A program made the translations under genes and the position numbers. Positions 46,922 to 57,927 of a stretch of 64,000 bases of DNA are shown here, piece by piece. The notes below the pieces were generated by a model. It ran no database searches and was not told the origin of the DNA. It was given only the letters and a program-made list of their open reading frames with translations. Position 1 is the first letter of the stretch; each line of letters begins with the position of its first letter. The stretch lies in NCBI GenBank assembly GCA_016125045.1, contig WGML01000006.1, positions 62,001 to 126,000 on the forward strand. The letters are read 5' to 3'. Source of the stretch: a bacterium. Its GTDB lineage: Bacteria > Pseudomonadota > Alphaproteobacteria > Caulobacterales > Hyphomonadaceae.

Positions 46922-47111
46922 TTTCGGGCGGGCGCCGGCGGGATCTGGGCTGATCCGGGGCGTTCCAGCGATGAACCGCTCCCAGTCCGGGGGAATTCGG
47001 CACGCGTCGTGATTGATCCGCCCTTCAACTCGCTTGCGAAATGCGTCATGGAGTCGGGTCAGCGCAATTCTGCCGATCCGTCCGACCCGCACACGAGGGA
47101 GGCCCGCCGCC

Positions 47112-49056
<1,945 letters not shown>

Positions 49057-49079
<23 letters not shown>

Positions 49080-49311
49080 CGGACCCATCACCGACCCACT
49101 GGAACACCTGGTCCAGCGGTCGGCCGAACACGTTTGCAATACGGTAGGCCGCCTCGAGCGAGGGTGAATACTTGCCGGCCTCGATCGCGGCGACGGTCTG
49201 CCGCGTCATGCCGATGCGCTGCGCGAGATCTGCCTGCGTCATCTCACCGTGTTCAAATCTCAATCTGCGGATCGAATTCGCGATCGGTAGCGAGAATGCC
49301 TGATCGGTCAC
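49057..49311 (-). CDS. XRE-family helix-turn-helix regulator
   Basis: 84 residues. A single HTH domain, [20 protein letters not shown] followed by [16 protein letters not shown], of the small YozG/YgzD type that usually controls an adjacent membrane protein gene. It lies three bases after the membrane protein gene, on the same strand, and its last 23 bases overlap acs. The pair is probably autoregulated through the repeats at 49755-49783. Confidence 0.88.
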
Positions 49312-49314
49312 GCC

Positions 49315-49731
49315 TCACCCTCCTCGCCGGAAGAGGACGATCTGAGTCAGCGCCACAACCAGCGTTGCAAGGACCACGTCGAGCAGGACAAAGTTCAACA
49401 TGGCCGGCGTGGAGTGGCCAAGATGTCCCGGAACGCCAAGCAACAGAACCAGCACCATGAGTGTGTAGAAGCCGACCGTGTGGGACCGGGCGATGATCTT
49501 CTCCTCGCGTTCATCACGGTGCGCGCGGTCGGCTGATCCGCTTGTCCGCACCGCCACAAGGTGGAGCGCTCCCTGGACCAGCACGAGCGCCACCGCGCAG
49601 ATCGTGAGCAGCCGAAGCGAGTCGGCCCCGCGCCCGTTGATGTAGCCAAGCGCGATCGCGCCGAAATACGCGCCGAAACAACCGAACACCGAAATGACAG
49701 TGATCCAAGCTGACTTTTCACGAAACGACAT
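49315..49731 (-). CDS. Four-helix membrane protein, partner of the XRE regulator
   Basis: 138 residues, four predicted transmembrane helices with a charged loop in the middle (ADRAHRDEREEKIIARSHTV). This layout matches the DUF2178-type proteins paired with small XRE regulators. Function unknown. It is the first gene of a two-gene unit; its 112-base upstream region is AT-rich and holds two copies of TTTACATC. Confidence 0.8.
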   Translation of the reverse strand: MSFREKSAWITVISVFGCFGAYFGAIALGYINGRGADSLRLLTICAVALVLVQGALHLVAVRTSGSADRAHRDEREEKIIARSHTVGFYTLMVLVLLLGVPGHLGHSTPAMLNFVLLDVVLATLVVALTQIVLFRRGG

Positions 49732-49754
49732 GGCGCCTTCTATGTATGCTCTTC

Positions 49755-49783
49755 TTTACATCTGGTACGATATTATTTACATC
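49755..49783. promoter_or_regulatory. Direct repeat operator upstream of the membrane/XRE pair
   Basis: TTTACATC occurs at 49755-49762 and 49776-49783, start to start 21 bases, two helical turns. On the minus strand GATGTAAA repeats flank a TAATAT -10-like sequence, 24-52 bases before the membrane-protein start. It would suit cooperative binding of the small XRE regulator; this is inference. Confidence 0.5.
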
Positions 49784-49843
49784 ATGTCAGAGATCTCTAC
49801 CACACCCTGCCACTAGTCCAAAGCGCCTCCCCGGCGCGCAACA

Positions 49844-50278
49844 ATGAAAGCGACCGAGATGGTTCGTCTGAACGTCACCCTGTTCGTCGCTGCGGCGACC
49901 GTCGCTGCCGCTGGATGCGATCACGTCGCCGGCCACCCGCACCAAGCGTTGCACGCCCAACAACGGGACGAGGCGGTCTCCGCGAACCTGCAGGGCGACC
50001 AGATGCAGGTGTGGATGGAGAACCCGCATATTCGCAAATTCTACGAGGCGACTCGCGAAGCGTTCGCCAACGGCCCGGACGCGGTCGACGCGGAGGCGTA
50101 CCGGATCCGCTCGACGGCGATCTTCCGCGACATGGCCGTCGGCATGAAACTCGACCCGAACGCGATGCAGGACCACCTCAAAGCGATTCCGGACCAGATG
50201 ATCGCCATCGCGAACGAGGACCCGTCGGTCCTTGCCTCCTTCGACGCGTTTCGGACGGCCCTGTTTGGTCCGTTGTAG
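49844..50278 (+). CDS. Hypothetical lipoprotein
   Basis: 144 residues (139 if it starts at ATG 49859). The N-terminus is a lipoprotein signal, NVTLFVAAATVAAAGCDHV. The Asp directly after the lipidated Cys can act as an inner-membrane retention signal, though this rule is from enterobacteria. The rest is helical, with two Met-rich segments (DQMQVWMENPHIRKFYEATR, MAVGMKLDPNAMQDHL). I recognise no family. Divergent from the membrane/XRE pair; its stop is 14 bases from the convergent EF-hand gene stop. Confidence 0.7.
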   Translation: MKATEMVRLNVTLFVAAATVAAAGCDHVAGHPHQALHAQQRDEAVSANLQGDQMQVWMENPHIRKFYEATREAFANGPDAVDAEAYRIRSTAIFRDMAVGMKLDPNAMQDHLKAIPDQMIAIANEDPSVLASFDAFRTALFGPL

Positions 50279-50292
50279 ATGCGCGCGGTCCC

Positions 50293-51273
50293 TCAGAGCG
50301 GCGCGGGGAGATATTCGGCGAGCACCACGCGACCGTCGCCGTTCTTGTCCAGCCTCGCAAAAGCCGACGCGACCGCTTCTTCTGAGATGGCCGGAAGCTG
50401 GTCGGCGATCTCCCGTTCGATCTCCAGCTTCATCTTGTCTCCAGCGAGGATCGACAGCCGGTCGAAGGCCGGCGCCCCGGTGACCACGCGGTACTCCGCG
50501 AGCGTGAGCGCGCCGTCCGCATCCTTGTCCATCCGATCAAAACCGCGCTTGAGCATGTCGCGATGGCGGGCGTCGAACTCGGCGTAAGTGACAGCTCCGT
50601 CGCCGTTCGCATCGAACACGTTGAATTCGCGCCCCTGAAGATCGTCCGTTGAGACTCGGGCGGCGGCGCCACCGCCTTGCGCACTGGCGCGAATGATGAC
50701 TTGACGGGTCTGGCGCACATCGAGACCGAGGCCGGCAGCTTCGCCCGGAAACTGACGCGGCGTCCAGTAGGCGACGGCGTCTTCCGAGATATCTGTGGTC
50801 TCGGCGGAACGGTTCGCGTCATTTCCTCCGACGGCATCCATGGTCGACGATTCAACGGCGTGTTTCTGGATGACGACCCGCTTGCCTTTGCTCTCGGACA
50901 CGGACGAAAATTCCTCCAAGCTGAGCACGCCGTCGCCGTTCGCGTCGAGAGTGTCGAACAGTCGTCGGAAATCGGTGTCAGCTGCGCTTGGCAGGGCGAA
51001 AACGACGGCGATTGCGGCGGCGCCGAACGCGCCCGCAGCATAACGGCGTTTTCTGACGGGTTTGGGAATCATCTCGATCAGTCCTTTCACGTGCGGGGGC
51101 GACCGCTCCCGCTCCGCATGGCCGAGATAGGCGTCGATGCCCTCACGAACGACTTCGCTTGCCGTTGTACCGCGATCCCGACACACTTCGAGAAAGGCCG
51201 CCTTGGTTTCATACGGCAGCCGGACTTCAAGCGTCTCGGATTTCTTAGCGCGGAGCGGGCGCGTGTCAGTCAT
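50293..51273 (-). CDS. Ribbon-helix-helix / transmembrane / EF-hand protein
   Basis: 326 residues with an unusual layout. Residues 12-50 (SETLEVRLPYETKAAFLEVC, then RDRGTTASEVVREGIDAYL) look like a ribbon-helix-helix DNA-binding unit. A basic stretch KPVRKRR precedes one hydrophobic segment (79-98), then come four canonical EF-hand loops: Asp110-Glu121, Asp221-Glu232, Asp249-Glu260 and Asp309-Glu320, all with Asp/Asn at loop positions 1, 3 and 5, Gly at 6 and Glu at 12. By the positive-inside rule the N-terminal domain is cytoplasmic and the EF-hands periplasmic. Signal cleavage after SAA is possible. A membrane-tied, calcium-sensing regulator is one reading. The frame opens further to GTG 51336. 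Confidence 0.85.
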   Translation of the reverse strand: MTDTRPLRAKKSETLEVRLPYETKAAFLEVCRDRGTTASEVVREGIDAYLGHAERERSPPHVKGLIEMIPKPVRKRRYAAGAFGAAAIAVVFALPSAADTDFRRLFDTLDANGDGVLSLEEFSSVSESKGKRVVIQKHAVESSTMDAVGGNDANRSAETTDISEDAVAYWTPRQFPGEAAGLGLDVRQTRQVIIRASAQGGGAAARVSTDDLQGREFNVFDANGDGAVTYAEFDARHRDMLKRGFDRMDKDADGALTLAEYRVVTGAPAFDRLSILAGDKMKLEIEREIADQLPAISEEAVASAFARLDKNGDGRVVLAEYLPAPL

Positions 51274-51489
51274 GTCGCGAGCTGAGTCCCTTATCACGGT
51301 CCTGCGTTCCGGAGACCATTCCCCGGCGCGGGTCACCTAAAGGCTCATCCGAGCGGACCCACGCCGTCGAGCACTTCCCGGACCGGACACGGCGACGATT
51401 GCGTCCCTACAGAATTGACACAAGCCTTACGGATCAGTTGGCCGCCGAGAAATCGTGTCCGGACACGACGAAATCGTGCCCTGTCGGGA

Positions 51490-54342
51490 CTAGACGGCGA
51501 TGGGGAGCTCCGGAAGGTCGTCGAGGTCGAACACCTGGCCAGCCGCTCCTTCCCGCACCAGCGCGTGACGCGCCATTGACGTCACAAGCGTCGCACGGTC
51601 GATCGGCTTGCCCACGAGATCATCGGCCCCGGCGGCGAGCGCCCTGCGCGTGTGCTCAGGCCCTGAGTTCGCTGAAACGACGATGATCGGCGTGCGGCGC
51701 TGACCACTTGTTCGCTCGTGCTCGCGAATTCGTCCGATCGCGTCCAGTCCGCTCAGCACCGGCATCTGCACATCCATGATCACGAGCTCGAAATCCCCGC
51801 CCATGCAGGCGTCAACGGCGTGTTCGCCATTGGTGACGAAGGTGAGATCAACCCCCAGCGATCCGATCAGCAGCTCGATCACCCGCCGACTGGTCTGATT
51901 GTCGTCCGCGATGAGGATCCGCGCGCCGACGAGTTGCGACTGTCCAGGCTCATCGGGCGCGGCCAGAGCCTGCCTTGGCGAAAGGTTGGAGATGCGGTCG
52001 ATCCGCAGCGGCAGGTCGACCGAGAACGCCGACCCTGCGCCTTCTTCCGATCGCACATCGAGGCGCCCGCCCATTTCCTCGACCAGGCGCTTGACGATCG
52101 ACAGACCAAGGCCGAGTCCGCCCGAGGGTCTGGTTTTGGGGCTCTCCTCGACCCCGTTCTGGAGTTCGGCCGCCTCCTCCCGCAGGCCGGCGCCGCTACG
52201 TCCGGTGACGAAGGCTTCGAACAGCCGTGCGGAATCGTTGGCGGCGAGTCCCACGCCGGTGTGCGCCACGACGATGCTCAGGATTGACCGTTGCTCGCCG
52301 TCCGGCGACGGGGCCGCGTCCCGAAGCCCGAGCGACAGGGTTACGGAGCCGCTCTCGGTGAACTTGACCGCATTCCCCAACAGGTGAGCCACCACCTGCC
52401 GCAGACGATCCGAATCGCCGATGAACACGCCCTCAAGGCTCGTGGACTTCAGGACATCGAAAGCGAGCGACTTGGCGTCCGCCCGCTGGCGCGCGCTGTC
52501 GATCGCCGGACGCAGGGCCTGTTCGATCGTGAAGGGACGCTCGTCCCGCGTTCTCGTCGCCCCCCCGGCGAACGAGTATTCGAGCACGTCGTTAAACATT
52601 TCCAGGAGGGTTCGACCGGACGTCTGGACGAGTTTCACCATATCGCGCTGGCTCTCGTCGAGCCGGGTCCGTTCGAGGACGTCCGCGACGCTGATCACTC
52701 CGTTGAGCGGCGAGCGCAACTCATGCGTCATGCTTGCAAGAAAGTGGGACCGGGCTTCGGCCGCGGTGGCCGCCCGCAGTTCCGCCTCCTGGGCGGCGTG
52801 TTCGGCCTGCTTGCGCTGGGTGATGTCCTGCACGGTCGCCACCACCCGCATGGGATCGCCCGCATCGTCGCGGATCACCGCAAAACAGATGCTCTGCCAG
52901 ACCTCACGGTCGCCGGGCATCGCGACGCGGTGTTCGACAGGCTCGGAGGGGGCGCCACGGAGTTGGGCGCGCCAGGCGGACGCGACCATCTCGCGGTCGG
53001 CGGGATGCACCCACCTGCCGGCGGACGCAAGCAGGTCATAGGTCGGGACTTCCGGCAGAAAGCGCCGCCAATCGCCCTCCACCCGGCAGTCGCGCGAGTT
53101 GAAATCGATCTCCCAGATGAGCATCCCCGCCATCGCGGCGCCGATCTGAAGCCTTCGGCGGGACGCGTCGACATCACGCTGGGACTCGACATGGTCGGTC
53201 ACGTCCTGGTGCATGATGATGACGCCGCCGATCTCGCCCGTATCAGTGCGCCAGGGCCCGCATGACCACCGGACGTAGCGCTTCCCGCGACCCGGAATCT
53301 CGAACTGGTCGGCTTCCTCGCTCATCCGCTCGCCGCGCATCGCCCGCGTCAGCGCCTGGAGCCATTTTCTGGGGGTCCAAGGCAGGATGTCACTGTAGGA
53401 CCGGCCGAGCGTATCGGCCTCGGAGCGCTCAAGATTTAGGAAGTACTCCTCGCTCGCCATCAGGAGGCGCATGTCGCGGTCGAACATCGCCGCGGCGATC
53501 GGCGCGGAGTGAAGAAACCTGCGGGAGACGCTCTCCGATCGCATGGCGCTGCTGAAGGCGGCGTGGGCGTCCGTCTTGTCGATCACCACCCCGTGGAGCG
53601 CGTCGATCTCGCCGCCTGAGCCGGTGGTCGGCGAACCGACCACCTGTACGACACGTTCGATTCCGTCTGGTCGCCTCACACGGAAAGTGGTGTTCAGCGG
53701 CGCTTTTGAACGCTGCATCTCCTTGGCGGCGGCGATCGCCCCCGGCCGGTCTTCCTGCTTGATGATGTCGAGGATGTCCGTCACCTCGATCGCCGGTCCC
53801 TTGGGGTCGAGGCCGAAGATGCGCGCCGCCGATGGCGAGAGCCGCAGTTTGAAGTCCCGCCCTGCGCGCCAGTAGCCAATGCCGCCTGCCTGTTCGAGCG
53901 CGCCGCGCTCGGCGGCGGATTCCGCGCGCTCGCGCTCAAGAACGTCTTTCTCCGTGACGTCGCGGCCGACAAAAGCGAACGCGCCGATCTCCTGCGACCA
54001 GGTGAGCTGAACCTCGACGAGCCGCACGCCGCGCCCGATGCGGAACGGCAGCGTCACCCGCCGGCTCGCCCGGCGATAGGCGAGCGCTGACAGGACAGCT
54101 CGGGCCTCCTGTCGCGGTTCGGGGTCGAGAAAGGAGAGGAATGATGCGTCATGCGCACCGGCGGCGGGCCCGGTGAGCCGGCGATAGGCGAGATTGGCGC
54201 GGATGATGCGGCCTTCCAGATCGACAATGGCGCACGCCTCGTCGACCGAGTTCAGGAAATGCTCGACGACGGGCAGGAAGGGCGACGCCGCGTCGTCTCC
54301 GACAGAGGTCGCCCGATCCGTTGAATCAGCGCTGTGCGGCAT
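51490..54342 (-). CDS. Cytoplasmic hybrid histidine kinase with four PAS domains
   Basis: 950 residues, no membrane segment. Four PAS-type domains occupy about 22-130, 145-255, 270-385 and 395-510. The HisKA box has phospho-acceptor His540 (SMTHELRSPLNG), the N box Asn657 and the G2 box GGLGLGLSIV are intact, and a receiver follows with Asp813/814, phospho-acceptor Asp857 (IMDVQMPV) and Lys912. The G1 box, normally DxGxG, reads HTGVG: His694 replaces the Asp that contacts adenine, so ATP binding may be weak or altered. No response regulator or phosphotransferase gene is adjacent. ATG 54342 is preferred over a longer start at 54519. Confidence 0.9.
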   Translation of the reverse strand: MPHSADSTDRATSVGDDAASPFLPVVEHFLNSVDEACAIVDLEGRIIRANLAYRRLTGPAAGAHDASFLSFLDPEPRQEARAVLSALAYRRASRRVTLPFRIGRGVRLVEVQLTWSQEIGAFAFVGRDVTEKDVLERERAESAAERGALEQAGGIGYWRAGRDFKLRLSPSAARIFGLDPKGPAIEVTDILDIIKQEDRPGAIAAAKEMQRSKAPLNTTFRVRRPDGIERVVQVVGSPTTGSGGEIDALHGVVIDKTDAHAAFSSAMRSESVSRRFLHSAPIAAAMFDRDMRLLMASEEYFLNLERSEADTLGRSYSDILPWTPRKWLQALTRAMRGERMSEEADQFEIPGRGKRYVRWSCGPWRTDTGEIGGVIIMHQDVTDHVESQRDVDASRRRLQIGAAMAGMLIWEIDFNSRDCRVEGDWRRFLPEVPTYDLLASAGRWVHPADREMVASAWRAQLRGAPSEPVEHRVAMPGDREVWQSICFAVIRDDAGDPMRVVATVQDITQRKQAEHAAQEAELRAATAAEARSHFLASMTHELRSPLNGVISVADVLERTRLDESQRDMVKLVQTSGRTLLEMFNDVLEYSFAGGATRTRDERPFTIEQALRPAIDSARQRADAKSLAFDVLKSTSLEGVFIGDSDRLRQVVAHLLGNAVKFTESGSVTLSLGLRDAAPSPDGEQRSILSIVVAHTGVGLAANDSARLFEAFVTGRSGAGLREEAAELQNGVEESPKTRPSGGLGLGLSIVKRLVEEMGGRLDVRSEEGAGSAFSVDLPLRIDRISNLSPRQALAAPDEPGQSQLVGARILIADDNQTSRRVIELLIGSLGVDLTFVTNGEHAVDACMGGDFELVIMDVQMPVLSGLDAIGRIREHERTSGQRRTPIIVVSANSGPEHTRRALAAGADDLVGKPIDRATLVTSMARHALVREGAAGQVFDLDDLPELPIAV

Positions 54343-54599
54343 GTTGCAAAAGGAACCAAGTGTTACCGCACCGTGCTGTCTGAAGACGGTTAACGAAAAG
54401 TCACTCTTGATCCCGTCCACGCCACGTCCACGGACGAGCGCGCCATGTTGCAGTCTTGGACAATGCTTTCGGCACAAGTCGACGACTCGGCCTGCATTTG
54501 AGTTCAGCGCGAACAGCATTGAGCCTGCATTGGCGCTGCACTCGCCAAGAGTTCATGAGGAATTCTAGACACGTCCTCGCGAAATGAACGGGTCGCCAG

Positions 54600-56060
54600 T
54601 CAGAAGGAACGCCTTGGGAGGGTCTCCGCCTCGTGCGGCGCGTCGCGGGCGTCGCGTTCCGCACTGATTCGCTGCAGGATTGTCTCGAACTTCGACCAGT
54701 CGTCGCGCGCGGCGATGGGCTCCCAGATCGCCTCCACGGTCTCGAGATAGAGGTCGACCGGCGATGTTTCCTGAAACACCGGGTGCGACGCGCGGTCCGG
54801 ACGGACGGGCGTTCGCGCGGTAAGGGCGGACCTGACCTCCGTGAAATCGGGGGCGAGGTAGAGTGCGCCGAGCGGCCCGGCCATCGCCCGTCGTTCGCTC
54901 GCGGCGCCGCAGAACCAGTCATGAAACACCTGACGCCAGGGCGCGCGGGTCGCCGTCATCCAGCCGAACAGTCGCTTGAGCAGATCGAGATCGGCTTCAG
55001 CGTCCCCTGGCGCGAGCCCGAGGATCGAGAAGCAGCGTCGCTGGAACGCCCGCTGATAGTGCACTGTATAGGCCCGCAGCGACGCCTCGAGCGGGGCCGC
55101 GTCCGTCACCAGGGATATCGCGGCTGCAAGCTGGGTAAGGTTCCACGCAGCGGTGGTCGGCTGGCGACCGAAGCGGTAGAGCCCGGTCTCATCGAAATAG
55201 GCGGCGATGAAATTCGGGTCGGCATAGGGGAGAAATCGCCAGGGACCATAGTCGAAGCTCTCGCCTGTGACGACCATGTTGTCGGTGTTGAGGACGCCAT
55301 GGACGAAACCCGCCGCCATCCAGGACGCGGCGAGGTCAGCGGTGGCGGCGGTCACCGTTTCGAACACGGCGGCGGCGGATGAGGCGGGCGACTGGGTCGG
55401 CGCATCGGCGGTTCCGGTCTCGATGAGGCGCCTGCCGCAATAGGAAGCGAGGAGCGCCACACCCTCCGCGTCCTCGATATGGGCGAGGCGCTGGAACGAA
55501 CCGAACCGCACATGGCTGTGCGAGAGGCGCACCAGAACGGAAGACCGGGTCGGGCTCGGCTCATCATTGCGGTGGAGCGCCTCGCCGGTCTCAAACAGCG
55601 AAAAAGCCTTGGACGTGTAGACGCCGAGCGCTTCCAGCAGCTGCGCCGCCAGCACCTCGCGCACCCCGCCCTTCAGCGTCAGACGCCCGTCGCCGGATCG
55701 CGACCAGGGGGTCTGTCCAGAACCCTTCGTGCCTAGATCGAGCAGCCGGCCGGCGCCGTCGCGAAGCTGGCCGAAGAGAAACCCTCGCCCGTCGCCGAGC
55801 TGGGGATTGTAAACGCCGAACTGATGGCCGTGATAGGCCAGCGCGAGGGGCCGGTCGAGGCTTCCATCCAGCGGTTCGAACCGACCGAAATGGCTGGTCC
55901 AGGCGTCGTCGTCGAGTGCGCCGAGGCCGACGCGCTCCGCCCATCGCTGGTTGCGCCAGCGCAGCTTGTGCTCCGAAAACGACGCCGGCTCCACGACCGC
56001 GTGGAAGCGGGAGTCGAGGTCGAGGATCGCGCGCTCGGGACGAAACGGGACGTGCTGCAT
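54600..56060 (-). CDS. selO: SelO (YdiU) pseudokinase-fold protein adenylyltransferase
   Basis: 486 residues. Family signatures: LALAYHGHQFGVYNPQLGDG, DLGTKGSGQTPWSRSGDGRL (ATP-binding lysine region), and FVHGVLNTDNMVVTGESFDY with the metal-binding Asn and Asp. SelO transfers AMP to Ser/Thr/Tyr of target proteins and is tied to redox stress in studied bacteria. The length equals E. coli YdiU; no selenocysteine codon is at the C-terminus. ATG 56060 is the start. A 257-base gap downstream to the kinase gene holds the kinase promoter and nothing else I can name. Confidence 0.93.
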   Translation of the reverse strand: MQHVPFRPERAILDLDSRFHAVVEPASFSEHKLRWRNQRWAERVGLGALDDDAWTSHFGRFEPLDGSLDRPLALAYHGHQFGVYNPQLGDGRGFLFGQLRDGAGRLLDLGTKGSGQTPWSRSGDGRLTLKGGVREVLAAQLLEALGVYTSKAFSLFETGEALHRNDEPSPTRSSVLVRLSHSHVRFGSFQRLAHIEDAEGVALLASYCGRRLIETGTADAPTQSPASSAAAVFETVTAATADLAASWMAAGFVHGVLNTDNMVVTGESFDYGPWRFLPYADPNFIAAYFDETGLYRFGRQPTTAAWNLTQLAAAISLVTDAAPLEASLRAYTVHYQRAFQRRCFSILGLAPGDAEADLDLLKRLFGWMTATRAPWRQVFHDWFCGAASERRAMAGPLGALYLAPDFTEVRSALTARTPVRPDRASHPVFQETSPVDLYLETVEAIWEPIAARDDWSKFETILQRISAERDARDAPHEAETLPRRSF

Positions 56061-56164
56061 GCGGCCGACCCTCGCCGAGAAATGCTCGCGAGGCAAACGC
56101 CGCGACTTGCGCCGCGCGGGGGCGAAGCGGAAGATCACCACGCTTAATCATGAGGAGTCCGCCC

Positions 56165-56746
56165 GTGACCCTGCGCCGACCCGCCGCCTTTGCCGCCGCC
56201 ATCTTCGCCATCGTCCTGTCGTCAGGGTGCGCCTTGACAGCAGAGCCCCAGACGCCGCCCCACACGCCGGCGCAGCTTTCCACCGGCGCAGTCGCGCCCG
56301 CAATCGCCTCCGGCCCGGTGCGCAATCTCGCCGCTCAGCCGGGAGAGGAAGTGGTCACCCTGCGCTACTGGAAGATCCGAAAAGGGACTTTCGATCAGTT
56401 CCTCGCCGCCAGCCAGAACGGAGTCTGGCCCTATTTCGAGAAGATCGGGTCGCGCGTCGTCGGCATGTGGAAGATCATTCCCACACCTGGTTCGCCGGAA
56501 GCGTCCGCGGACTATGACGAGGTCTATCTCATGACCCGTTATGCGAGCGTCGAGCACTGGGCCGCGACCCGCCGCGCGGAGGAGCTGGGCGGCGATGGCC
56601 CGGACGCCGATGCGTTGCGGGACGCTCTCGCCGTCCGCCAGAACCTGTCGCTGGAGACGCGCCTGACTTTCCTGCAGGGCTTCACCGGTCCGAACGGCCC
56701 GTATTTCATGCCCGGTACAGGAGAGAGGTTTGAAAAAGTTGAGTAG
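56165..56746 (+). CDS. NIPSNAP-like lipoprotein
   Basis: 193 residues starting at GTG 56165, which has AGGAG (56153-56157) at seven-base spacing; the ATG at 56150 lies before that site and is less likely. The signal AAIFAIVLSSGC gives a lipidated cysteine. After an Ala/Pro/Thr-rich linker, the region VVTLRYWKIRKGTFDQFLAA to DYDEVYLMTRYASVEHW resembles NIPSNAP/ferredoxin-like alpha-beta domains, often small-molecule or dimer modules. No enzyme function can be assigned. The end overlaps the next gene by a few bases. Confidence 0.75.
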   Translation: MTLRRPAAFAAAIFAIVLSSGCALTAEPQTPPHTPAQLSTGAVAPAIASGPVRNLAAQPGEEVVTLRYWKIRKGTFDQFLAASQNGVWPYFEKIGSRVVGMWKIIPTPGSPEASADYDEVYLMTRYASVEHWAATRRAEELGGDGPDADALRDALAVRQNLSLETRLTFLQGFTGPNGPYFMPGTGERFEKVE

Positions 56747-57314
56747 CCGGTTGGTTGGCGCGGCCATACGGGTCGCGCGCGCCGACGACGCTGACGATTT
56801 CGCCGCGATTTACAGACCGATCGTCGAGAACACCTTCATTTCGTTCGAAGAGACCGCGCCGTCGGCGGCGGACATGATGCAGCGGATCGTCACGACGCTG
56901 GAAACTCATCCGTGGCTGGTCGCTGAAGAAGCTGGCGCTGTGATCGCATACGCGTACGCGACGCCGCATCGAGCGCGCGCCGCATACCGATGGTCGTGCG
57001 ATGTCAGCGTGTATGTCGCCGCGCACGCCCGGCGACGCGGGCTGGCAAGCGATCTCTATCGGCGGTTATTGGCGACTTTGGTCAATCAGGGGTTCGCCAA
57101 CGCATTCGCCGGGATCGCCTTGCCGAATGATGCGAGCGTGGGAGTCCACGAGCGCATGGGTTTTCGCGCGATCGGCGTTTATCCCCGGGTCGGCCTGAAA
57201 AAAGGCGCTTGGAGAGATGTGGGCTGGTGGGGGCTCCCGCTGCAGGATTTGTCCGAAGCACCTCCGCCGCCCCTGACGTTTGGTTCCAACCCCGGGTGTT
57301 TCGAAATCCGATAG
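56739..57314 (+). CDS. GNAT N-acetyltransferase, phosphinothricin acetyltransferase type
   Basis: About 191 residues. IRVARADDADDFAAIYRPIV and FISFEETAPSAADMMQRI open a PAT-type GNAT; the acetyl-CoA loop is VYVAAHARRRGLASDLYR and the C-terminal part is GVHERMGFRAIGVYPRVGLK. These enzymes acetylate amino groups of small molecules such as phosphinothricin, methionine sulfoximine or related amino acids. The likely start is TTG 56739 (AGAGG ten bases before); TTG 56730 sits on the site itself. Translationally coupled to the NIPSNAP-like gene. Confidence 0.85.
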   Translation: MSSRLVGAAIRVARADDADDFAAIYRPIVENTFISFEETAPSAADMMQRIVTTLETHPWLVAEEAGAVIAYAYATPHRARAAYRWSCDVSVYVAAHARRRGLASDLYRRLLATLVNQGFANAFAGIALPNDASVGVHERMGFRAIGVYPRVGLKKGAWRDVGWWGLPLQDLSEAPPPPLTFGSNPGCFEIR

Positions 57315-57382
57315 GCGTTCACCGCCTCGTCAGTCCAGATCCCGCGCACCGGGTGGAAACACTATTCTTGCAGCAACCGGAG

Positions 57383-57853
57383 CTAGTTGTCCGCCCAGCA
57401 GGCTTCCGGCTTTATCTCCACGCGGATGAAGCGAACGGGCCGGTCTCCAAGATTGGCGATCGCGTGCGGGCCCTCCGGCGGCGACCAGACGGCGCGATAA
57501 CCCTCCGTCGGGGTCACCTCATTGCGAGAGGTCTCGCGAAAGCCGTCCGCTGTGGCTTCATAGGTGATGTAGGCGAAGCGGGCGCCGACCTCCGCGCCGG
57601 AATATCCCTCGATGACGCTCGGCAGCGCGTGCACATGGATCGCCTCAACCGAGCGCGGCGCCAGAATGATCTCGAGCACCCGGGTGTGCTGGTCCTCATA
57701 CATCACGCGGTGCGAGGAGGGCGCGGCCCGGACAGCGTCGAGCGCGTGGCTCGACGGATCGCAGAAGGTCGGGTCGGCGGGCAAGCGCTGCGCGACCGCA
57801 GGCGCCGACAGGGCAGCCGCGAGCACCATCACCGAGACGCGCAATCCAGCCAT
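57383..57853 (-). CDS. Secreted cupin-fold protein
   Basis: 156 residues. Signal peptide VSVMVLAAALSAPAVAQ, cleaved before RLPADP. The mature part has a cupin beta-barrel: AIHVHALPSVIEGYSG supplies two His and a Glu as metal ligands, and EGPHAIANLGDRPVRFIRVE the second motif. Cupins of this sort may be binding or enzymatic; no substrate is visible. Two cysteines (in TFCDP and EACWADN, the latter at the C-terminus) could form a disulfide. Convergent with the PAT-type acetyltransferase gene; 68-base gap. Confidence 0.78.
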   Translation of the reverse strand: MAGLRVSVMVLAAALSAPAVAQRLPADPTFCDPSSHALDAVRAAPSSHRVMYEDQHTRVLEIILAPRSVEAIHVHALPSVIEGYSGAEVGARFAYITYEATADGFRETSRNEVTPTEGYRAVWSPPEGPHAIANLGDRPVRFIRVEIKPEACWADN

Positions 57854-57927
57854 TGATGTTCCTTCCCAGCGGCTCACGAGGTGATTAGGCTCGACAAACG
57901 CCGGGCAATCAATCCACAGCCGCTCAC

